Below are positions 55,997-64,000 of a stretch of 64,000 nt of DNA, in pieces. A program made the position numbers and the translations under genes. The stretch covers positions 28,283,191-28,347,190 of the forward strand of contig CM077116.1 in NCBI GenBank assembly GCA_039619475.1, given 5' to 3'. Position 1 is the first letter of the stretch; each line of letters begins with the position of its first letter. The stretch comes from Icerya purchasi (Eukaryota > Arthropoda > Insecta > Hemiptera > Monophlebidae). The notes beneath the pieces were generated by a model, which was not told the DNA's origin, searched no databases, and was given only the letters and a program-made list of their open reading frames with translations.

Positions 55997-58559
55997 TTCG
56001 GTAGTACACGCGAGTCGGTTGACACGAGTCGGTAATGATTCGTGGTCGTTTATATTAATCGTTGTCGGAAGAGCACGCCGTCACGTGTATCTTTTTGAAC
56101 CCTAGTCATAATTAATGTCCGCTCCGTCATTTTGACCAGTATTTTTTTTGTGTAATTTGTTATATTCAAAAAATTTGTCGCATTTGTGTTTTTTTTTCAT
56201 ATTCAAATACACGCGTTTCATGGAAATAGGTTTCGTTATTGGACACGTGGTTACCCCGTGATATCTCCACCGGGAGAGATACCGCCATCGAACGGCGGAT
56301 TTCGCGAGTCAGTTTTTTTTCTATTTTTATACATTTTTTTATTAAAAGCCTAAAGCTCTGCCAGGCCGAGCTTCCGGTAATAGCAAGCCGGTATATTTTT
56401 GCTATTGGCGCCCACTAAATAGTTTTCGGACATACATATTTTTTTTTGGTATTTTTTTTTTTTTGTTATTATTTCGCTCGATCAACTGGCGTCCGAAATT
56501 AGTGACTCCATTTTCAAGTTATAACAATATTTACCTATTTTATTCCTAAATTTCAAAGAATTATTTCTTTTTTATCCTCTACTTTTATCATCGAGTGGCT
56601 TTAATATTAAAATTCATTACCCCTATAAAATATCCCAGTGACTGCAGATCTTTTATTTTAAAAATTCACGACATAGCAATCCAAAGTATTAGCCCGCGAA
56701 GTGACTAGCAAACCCAATCTCTTCTGATGTTTGAAAATATGTGCAATCTACTAAGGTTATTACGGTACTTGTATTTTATATTTAAATTTTACGAGTATGG
56801 ATTATGTTAATTTGAAAAATTTCACCCATCAGTGTTCTGTCTGTCACCCGGCGGTATAGGAAAAACTTTATTGACAAGTGTTAAACTCTGGTATCTCTAA
56901 TTTAACTTTTTGTATATGTAAATAAATCTTTTTATACATAATCAAAGTAGAATCATGCGTATCATTACATTTTAAAAACTAGCTGGTATGTAAACAAATT
57001 ACAGCGAAAGTATAAATTGCTGAAAGTATAATTTTCGGTATCTTCTATGTAACTGAAATTTGAACTTTTTGAAGTTAACTGGCGATATCGTAATCTACTT
57101 TACGTAAAAAATTGACTTACATAGTGCGATGACCCTTTTAGCTTTTTACTAAAGTAAAAAAAATTAAACTGTTTTAAAATAAAAATTCTAGTAACGTCGT
57201 GAAGTAATTTTATATTTCATTTATTTCTTCCGAGTTTTACTACATTATAAAAAATTAAAATCATTTATAAGTTAACGTAATCTAAATTAAATTCTTCAAT
57301 AAGTTGAAAATTTTGTACGGCTGAGTGGAAGATTCTTATATTCATACGAGCACGCACCGATATATTAGGAAATTAGAAATAAAACGAATGCTATTGAATA
57401 TATTCGACGGTATTGCCTAACAGGAATAATATAAAAGCTACATGTCTTAATTTTTTTTTGCTTAATTGCCGCGGCAGTATTAAGTCATAAATTTAAACGG
57501 AATCAATTTTCTTCGTGTTAGTAGTATTTCTAAGTATAACATCTTGGAAGTTTTTGCTGGTTTAAAGGCGAGATTTTTTCCAATATAAACGACATAGAGA
57601 ACGGTAATAAGTAGAACACAAGAGCTGCATCATTAAATAAGAATCAACGTTCTGAGAGCTGGAAGTTGAAACTTTATAAAACTTTATACAATTTTTTTTT
57701 ATGTTTCCAAGTGACTAACGGTAGCAAATAATTATATGTAGATTATCGTCAATTGTACCTAGATTTCAAAAAAGTGCAAAGAATATTTCCTCGATAATGG
57801 TTCAAACGACATTAAAAAAATATAAAATTTGTGATTCTTTTTTTTTGCTTTTTTTTAAATTCAGACATTTACCAAGTGCAATGATAATTAAACTTTTAAT
57901 GTATGGCAGCACAGTTCGAACCACGTTGTACTAAAAAAAAATGCTGTACCTCAACAAACTACGCTGCAACTGTTGGATGTTTTTTTTAGTTTTGAAATTT
58001 TTATCAATACTTATTAGTAGTGTAAATATAATAGATAAACTGTAAACTATCTGCCGTTAAATGTTATCGATCATTTTGTAATCTGTTCAAATTTCATTAA
58101 TAAATTTCATCAATTATGAAAATTTTATAATTCAGTTTTTAATTCGCACTTTTACGCTATTTCGTATTTTCAGTTTTTCCTGACTTAAGTTGGTCATTTT
58201 TTATTAATATTTATTACTAGCGAGTATGAAAAACAAATGTTTGTAAACTATCTGCTGTTGAACGCTAATAATTATTTTTTTTGTACTCGTTTTTATCATT
58301 TTACACGGCATGCAGTTGACTTTATTTTCTAAGGCTATATAAATAAGACAGTTTTTAAATGTGAACATCTCCATATTTAATTTTTTTCATTTTTTCATTT
58401 CTTTTTTCTTAACGAAAATATGAAGTTGGAAGTAAAAATCTGGTTAACCGATTTTTTAATTACAATTTAAAATTTTGAGGGCAGATAAAAATGAGTAAAA
58501 ATCATCCGTCACTGCAAGAAAATTCACTTTCCTGTGTAAAAGATAGGTATCGTCCCCTG
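55997..58559. other. Unassigned stretch with small hairpins and a local duplication
   Basis: Short hairpins lie near 56265-56310 (ATCTC..GAGAT and CCGCC..GGCGG). TGGCGCCCAC near 56404 and TGGCGTCCGAA near 56489 resemble retroviral-type primer-binding starts, but no retroelement frame follows. A roughly 200-bp unit (AATA(C)TTATTA.TAG and GTAAACTATCTGC.GTT) occurs twice, near 58005-58075 and 58205-58275. Confidence 0.35.
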
Positions 58560-58968
58560 GAACGAAAAAAAAACAAAAACAGACCATCGTCTACACCGAT
58601 CCTTTTTGAATATTTGTAGTTAGTCTCCCGAAAATTACGCTGTAACAGCTTTTTAGCACCTTTTTGTGCATAAATAAGATCGACTCGTCTTTAATTACTG
58701 CATTCTCTAAATTTACACCTTCCTTGTATATGGTACTTACTTCCGCACTTTTAAGTTCATTTGGTATGCGTAATTCTCATTGGCTATTTTAGTAACGTAT
58801 GGGGCGGTTATTTTATGTTTTATAGATTTGATATGCCATCCCCCTATTTCACCTAACCCCTGAACTTTCTTCACATTTAGCTTATCTATTATTCTTATTA
58901 CTCGATTGTTAGTAGCAGGGTCGTATCTAGACCAAAATTTCGGGAGGGGTTACGAAAATATTTACATA

Positions 58969-59031
58969 TATATATATATATGTTATATATATATATATAT
59001 ATATGTTATATATATATATATATATATATGT
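58969..59031. repeat. (TA)n microsatellite with TGT interruptions
   Basis: TA runs broken by ATGTTA steps, inside the hAT element. Confidence 0.9.
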
Positions 59032-59893
59032 ATAACTTGGCCATTTTGGCCTCACAAGGGGCTGTGCCTTTTGGCCCCTCTTTTCTCTTCTATACTTTGT
59101 ATAAAATGATCAAAATTTACAACGTAATTCTTAGGCCGGCCCCCATTATTATAACGGAAAAATGTCCCAATTTTATATAATAAAAAAAAAATATGAAACC
59201 AGTAATTTATTCCATAAATTTTATTAAACTACCGAAACAAATTAACATATTACAACACATATAAATAATACTTTTTTTTGCGTTTCCATGGCATTATTAA
59301 ATTAGCAATATAGTCTTTACATGCTTCTCTCCCTATGGTGGGACTTCTTATTCATCACCGTGCATAATATAATAAGAAGTGTATTCATATTATGTTTCCA
59401 CAAATGAAAACCGCCACCGAACGCAAACGTGATTTGTGGGAACCAAAACGGAACGACGAACTGTGCAATAGCGAAGATTTTGCCACATTTATACATGATA
59501 CGCCTGTTGGTTCGAAAACGACAGTTGTAGAAAAGTTTGAAATATTTGATAGCATTTTAAGTCAACCATTTCTGTTACACTAATAAAAAATAATAAGAAA
59601 AAAAAATTATCCAAAGAGACCACACTTTTTTACGTTTTTTGACGAATACACTCAATTTATGTTCACCGATTTTCATCATAACTCACATGGTATCCAAGTT
59701 GAATGGGTACTATATTTCTAATGGGCAAAGGATCAGTAAAAACGGTCTATAAAATATGAGTTAAAAAAACATACGTGACGAACGTTTTCAAATTTTAACA
59801 AACGTTACATAAAATTGGAACATTTTTTTAGACATTTTTTTGGCATATTTTTTCTAATGGAGGTCGGCCTAGGTATTACGTTGTAATTAATAT

Positions 59894-59894
<1 letters not shown>

Positions 59895-59932
<38 letters not shown>

Positions 59933-59933
59933 A
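59895..59933. repeat. Compound (TA)n(TG)n microsatellite
   Basis: About nine TA units pass directly into about ten TG units. Confidence 0.9.
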
Positions 59934-60822
59934 TTATCATGAAATATATTTATTTATAAGTAGTACACTAAAGCTTTGTAGTCAATTAATATTTGAACAC
60001 TATAATAAGAACAAATAAAAAACAGTCGTTTCCATAGAATTCATAAAAATTTCAATTTTCTTTTCTTTTGTAAAAAATTGAAAAGGAATAAATTTACTCT
60101 AAATTTCGGTTCATTTAATTCAAGCTGTTATTATTTCGCAAATATTTCGGGAAGGGGGCTGAACCCTGAAAACCCCCTCAGATATGGCTCTGGTTAGTAG
60201 TTCCGAGTAAAGTTCTGTATTAGTGTTTAACAATGTTATCGGCACTGTCTTTACATGATTCACTACGTGCGCGGACGTTGTTCTATATCGTGTTATTGAA
60301 ATAATTTGTAAAGTCATTCGTTAAAGATTGCACATTTTGACTTTTTAAAGTGTTTTGATATAGTTCTATCGATGAAGGTGCTTTTATATTTATCTGTTAC
60401 TTTGTTAATTTTTTCCCATATTTTCTTGGGATCACCCACGCGGTATTTTCAATTATTGCCCTATAGAATGGATATCTTTATTAGCGACATAGTTCGATTA
60501 TTCAAGTAACACCCACGTTGAATGTTTTCCGCATATTTGTTTCCGCCTTTTTTATAGAAAGTTAAGAATTGGTTTTAATTAAACAATTCCACTTCGCACA
60601 TATGTATAACACACACGTGTACGGAATGAAGGATTGCATAGAAAAAAATCTAATTATTACGCAACATTCATTCTACTTAATTTACTTTTATTATTTTTTA
60701 ATTTAATTTTTAAACCTGCAGTAGAAAGTGTCTTATTTTAAACAGAAAGCGTCTTAAACAATTGCGCGCGTAAACAAATATTTAAGCCCTAGGGATAAGA
60801 CATATGCACGTCAAAACCCTGT

Positions 60823-61420
60823 CTTCTATTCTTCTTTTTACTCCCCCTCACCCCCGTTTTTATCTCGTGTTCCTTGCCGACTAAGCCACTTTATAAATAA
60901 GAATTATTTTCAACAAGATTGGCAGACTTATTTAACGAGTCTCGATAAGTAAACGGATGTTTCTGAATATGTTAAAGTCGGAAAATAGAACTCTAACAAT
61001 TGAAAACGTTTTAGTATAAATCAGTGTTACCGGCGTCCAATATACAATGTTTCCTGGCTGTTTCGTTTCTGAAAAAATGCATTAAATTGGAAAAACGTTG
61101 CATTTTTTAAAAACAAAAAATTATTTCTGCGAAAACCGATTTGGATTTTTGTTTAATCAGAATGCTCCGTTTTTTATTTTTTTATTATACATATATACAC
61201 CGATAAAGTAAAGTAAAGTAAAATATGTACAAAAAAACAAGGCTTTACAATACAGAAGTTGGTACTATTATGGTTTTGTTTAAGAATAAATAAATAAATA
61301 ATCCAGTAGTATGCGGAATAACAAGGACATTTTGAATAACTCTCATTTATGAAGTGGCTTAGTCGGTGAGGAACACGAGATAAAAACGGGAGTGAGGAGG
61401 AGTAAAAAGAAGAATAGAAG
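60823..61420. repeat. Foldback structure with 86-bp arms
   Basis: Arms 60823-60908 and 61335-61420 are inverted copies that align without gaps (CTTCTATTCTTCTTTTTACT, CCCGTTTTTATCTCGTGTTC and CCGACTAAGCCACTT are shared) with a few mismatches. The 426-bp spacer has no frame. It may be a MITE or a pair of inverted repeat fragments; no target duplication was found. Confidence 0.75.
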
Positions 61421-62072
61421 GCAGGAACGATGGTTGCGGATAAAGTACGCTTCGGAAATATGCAAAGAACGGTGAGTTGGTATATGGAGCATAAAAAGGA
61501 GTTGGACCGACGTGTGTTGTGCCCAGTAAGGATTCGTCAAAGGACAACACCGGCTCCGCACTGATAGTCAATGTTTCACGTTGCTTACTTATTCAGTATC
61601 GGCTCTATTTGCTATTTTCACATGATTGCGAGTCTGATTATTTTCATAGAATCTAGATGTGCTAATTAATCGAAATCCATATCCAGAGATTCCGAGGCGG
61701 TTTTGTTAAGGAGAATTTTACTAATGGTCATTGAGATATAGTAAATGAAAGAGACCAATTGTAACTAGCTTCAGTTTTCTCAGATCGAGTGGAATTGCAC
61801 GAAAAATATGAATTCGAACAAGGCGCAATACGGTGGGAAAAAAGAGGATAACGTTGGTACAGTAAGCGGTTTCGCTGTAATCGCATTTTGATTTAATTCT
61901 GAGAAGTGAATTGCATCTGCGCTAAATGTACCGTACGTACCAGTTTATTTTGATACTTAGCAGAATGTTTCGTTTTTTTTTTGTTTTTCGCAGAATAGTG
62001 GTATTTTTAAACGAATGATTGATCAAATATAGGCCAAGACGTAGCTGACGATGAGATTACTATCGATAAGAA
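61421..62072. other. Unassigned stretch
   Basis: Nothing recognised. Confidence 0.3.
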
Positions 62073-62516
62073 CAAAGGCGCACTCAGGATTTTTTTTTGG
62101 TAGGGGTTAGAATTTAGAAGATGAGTTACGGGGTGGTAACTCGGTAATTCGACTAAGTACCTATCTGTTTCCGTGGTTTGTAAATTAAAATAAAAAAAAA
62201 AAAAAATACAAAATGAACGAATATTATTTTTAAAAAAATTACAGAACTGCCGAATTTTATTTAAATAATAATAATAATAATAGAAACGTAACATTATGTT
62301 TGTAATAAGCACAAATTAGATAAGTATACGAATTTTATTTTTAAAAAATTAGCTAAAAGTATATAACATTATACTTGTAATATAAGTAAAAAGTAAATAT
62401 GTATGTTTAAAAAAAGGAAATTAAGTAAAACAAAACATTACAAAACGAAATTAAGATTTCAAAGATTTTTTGGGGGGAGAAATGGCCCCGTGGCAGCCCC
62501 CTTGAGTGCGCCAATG
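62073..62516. mobile_element. hAT-like MITE, 444 bp, perfect 8-bp target duplication
   Basis: The ends are CAAAGGCGCACTCAGGAT (62073) and, from the right, CATTGGCGCACTCAAGGG (62516). GATAAGAA lies on both sides (62065-62072 and 62517-62524). The interior is AT-rich with an AAT microsatellite at 62264-62281 and no coding capacity, so mobility depends on a hAT transposase elsewhere. Confidence 0.9.
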
Positions 62517-62524
62517 GATAAGAA

Positions 62525-63784
62525 TGTTGAACTGTCGACTACATGCAAAGATAGACAGATTTCGATTTTATTGTTTTGTAGGGGAGAAAAGCGCTCGATA
62601 TCTTATAGTTGTCGTGTACATTAAAACTTCAAACGTAGCAGTGAATAACGTACTCTGATTGAATCGTTAAATTTTCGGCCGAAATTTTACGGTCACATTC
62701 GGAAGATTTTGTTTAATAGTGATTTTTTTCGGGTTTTTTTTTCTCTCTCGTATTTCGGTTTCTGTATTTGTTTCAACACGCTTTTGCAATAATTTCTGTT
62801 ATCCTCTGCTGGCGGAAGCAAATCGTTAAAAGGCATGACCGCAATCGAAGACAACTTTTTACCCGATGCAAAGAAGTTTTACTAGCTGATCTTATTGTTT
62901 TATTAATTATAATTCGCCATTATTTATATGTTTTTCGGATAAGATTTATTAAAAAAATCTCAGAAAACAGTGAAATATTCCTATTTGTTTTTGGTAATTT
63001 CGTTCGTTTATTGCTTAATTTAGTTTATATCACAGTTAGATTGTGCTAGTTGTAAAGTTATGAAATTTAAGAAAGGCCGGGAACTGACAAGTTTCGCTAC
63101 ACATTATAAAAATAACTGGCGAGCGCTGATCTTTTAACCGTCAACATGTTGTTGTTGTTTAACTTCGTTCGTTTCTTCAGTATGTCGATTCGAAAAACGC
63201 TCTTTTGCCTCTCGTCATTTCGTATCTTTGTCACGATCTTTGCATCGCAGTTTATTTTATATTTGGACCTTTTAATCGTTTCGGAAACAGTCGACTTTTA
63301 ATCGATATCGAGTATTTCATCATATTTCGCTAATAAACAATTTATTAATTGACCGGTGGTACACACATTGTGTTAAATATCGTTCGAAAACATTTTGGTC
63401 CTCCGGAACATTAAACGAATTAATATCGTAACACCGCCAGCTTACTCATCCGGGATCCCCTGCATCACCGTGTTAATCTTTATCACCGCCGACAAACAGT
63501 CATACGTACCAGTTCATATTTATTTTTATAAACGTTGTTGTTTGTTGTATGTGTGTGTACGTATAAATATCATAATTAATCATTGTCTTTTATAGCGGTC
63601 GACCGATAAAAAAAGATTGGTGTTTAAGTAATAATGATTTCTTTACAAAAAGTAATGATATCTCATCAAAAACATAAATGAAGAATCTTTTTTCATACTG
63701 TTTGTTAATTATATATAAAAATAGTAAGTTAATAATAACAAATATAATAAACAATTATAACAAACTAGTAAGATAAATTTTCTT
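62525..63784. other. Unassigned AT-rich stretch
   Basis: No transposon motif. A 93-codon frame at 62768-63049 has no recognisable domain. Confidence 0.3.
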
Positions 63785-63826
63785 ACTTAGTAACGTTTTC
63801 GGGCATAACCCATCATCAGCTAAACC
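63785..63826 (-). ncRNA. Hammerhead-ribozyme-like motif
   Basis: The minus strand reads GCTGATGATGGGTTATGCCC, then GAAA, then ACGTTACTAAGTAAG. CTGATGA (63819-63813) and GAAA (63800-63797) are the two conserved core segments of a hammerhead, and GGG/CCC around TTATG can form stem II, with a T left between the core A and the stem. Stem I and a cleavage triplet are not resolved. Such motifs are known from Penelope-like termini; 9907-9946 is a degenerate copy. Confidence 0.45.
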
Positions 63827-63830
63827 AATA

Positions 63831-63851
63831 TTTTTTTTTTTTTTTTTTTTT
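63831..63851. repeat. T-run
   Basis: 21 consecutive T on plus, i.e. an A-run upstream of the hammerhead-like motif on the minus strand. Confidence 0.9.
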
Positions 63852-64000
63852 ATTTATACACTATTACGAGCTGTCCATCAAGGACATTTAGTAATACGTG
63901 TGAATGAACTTAAACATGAAGGGAGGAGTACCCAATGGCACCTACCCGATTACCCCTACCTTAAACAAGGTCCTGCGGTTTCTGGCGTTTCAGTCTTCTT
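63852..64000. other. Unassigned, runs off the window
   Basis: The sequence becomes less AT-rich (GGAGTACCCAATGGCACC, then TACCCCTACC) and may be the start of another repeat that continues beyond the window. Confidence 0.3.

Larger units (their letters stand above)
58916..60192. mobile_element. hAT element, non-autonomous, with perfect 8-bp target duplication
   Basis: The ends are CAGGGTCGTATCTAGACC (58916) and, from the right, CAGAGCCATATCTGAGGG (60192). Both sides carry GTTAGTAG (58908-58915 and 60193-60200), an exact 8-bp duplication as expected for hAT. The 1277-bp interior has AT and GT microsatellites (58969-59031, 59895-59933) and no transposase. Removing it and one repeat rejoins the interrupted LINE. 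Confidence 0.9.
58560..60480 (-). pseudogene. LINE ORF2 fragment split by a hAT element
   Basis: Upstream part (60480 down to 60201) reads GDPKKIWEKINKVTDKYKST and IDRTISKHFKKS, then DFTNYFNNTISNNVRAHVVN and NTNTELYSELL, the linker between endonuclease and RT. After the hAT insertion the minus strand continues from 58907 with INKLNVKKVQGLGEIGGWHI, then APYVTKIAN and NELKSAEVSTIYKEG near 58730, the palm entry of RT. The RT core is absent. Frames shift several times. Jockey/CR1-like. Confidence 0.65.

Noticed and set aside
58906..59180. Frames with Tyr-Ile repeats
   Set aside because: Translation of the TA microsatellite in the hAT element.
61343..61571. Two overlapping minus-strand frames of about 70 codons
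   Set aside because: They lie over one arm of the foldback and have no domain; different frames are equally open.
1..64000. CRISPR arrays, operons or bacterial genes
   Set aside because: No spaced direct repeats and no prokaryotic gene layout; the content is that of an animal nuclear genome.

Overview
This 64 kb window is AT-rich nuclear DNA from an arthropod, most likely an insect; order and species cannot be fixed from the sequence. The evidence is the transposon content. It holds R1-clade, Jockey, RTE-like and RNase H-bearing LINEs, Penelope-like remnants, Tc1 and mariner elements, hAT elements, Helitron-like elements and tRNA-derived SINEs. Homopolymers and (TA)n microsatellites are abundant. 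I found no host protein-coding exon that I can name. Nearly every recognisable open frame belongs to a decayed transposable element.

Layout. 0-8 kb: an R1-clade LINE on the minus strand (1-1385), an RNase H LINE (1796-3568), the 3' end of another R1-clade LINE (3568-4315), a dispersed repeat (5741-6290) and three diverged copies of a local unit (6262-7915). 9-15 kb: LINE 3' ends, Penelope-like pieces with a hammerhead-like tail (9907-9946), a Tc1 element (11439-13153) and a hAT-like element with a LINE fragment inside it (13798-14886). 19-22 kb: a very old LINE followed by a purine-rich tract. 24-27 kb: Helitron-like DNA, an inverted copy of the 5.9 kb repeat, a complete-ended mariner (25537-26467) and two opposed LINE scraps. 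29.7 kb: a 217-bp near-perfect palindrome. 31.5-37.2 kb: a Jockey element on the minus strand (gag with zinc knuckles, endonuclease, RT), split by a Buster-type hAT (32774-34936). 41-46 kb: a non-autonomous Helitron (41028-41924), a 252-bp hAT MITE and a 2-kb unit with 129-bp inverted ends. 46.4-52.7 kb: a LINE carrying a SINE, then an RTE-like LINE bracketed by two direct copies of a tRNA-related SINE plus (TA)n. 53-55.5 kb: a helicase remnant and two LINE scraps. 58.5-60.5 kb: a LINE split by a hAT element with a perfect target duplication. 60.8-62.5 kb: a foldback structure and a 444-bp hAT MITE with a perfect target duplication. 63.8 kb: a second hammerhead-like motif.

The genes do not work together as a pathway. 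The window reads as intergenic or intronic DNA built up by serial transposon insertion, and several nestings give relative insertion order. Somewhat GC-richer stretches without recognisable transposons (about 15.5-16.4, 39.0-40.7 and 55.5-56.3 kb) are the best places to look for host regulatory or exonic sequence, but no gene is called there. The most rewarding leads are the hammerhead-like termini and palindrome, the SINE/(TA)n modules around the RTE, the inverted-repeat unit at 44.3-46.3 kb and the hAT MITEs with intact target duplications.
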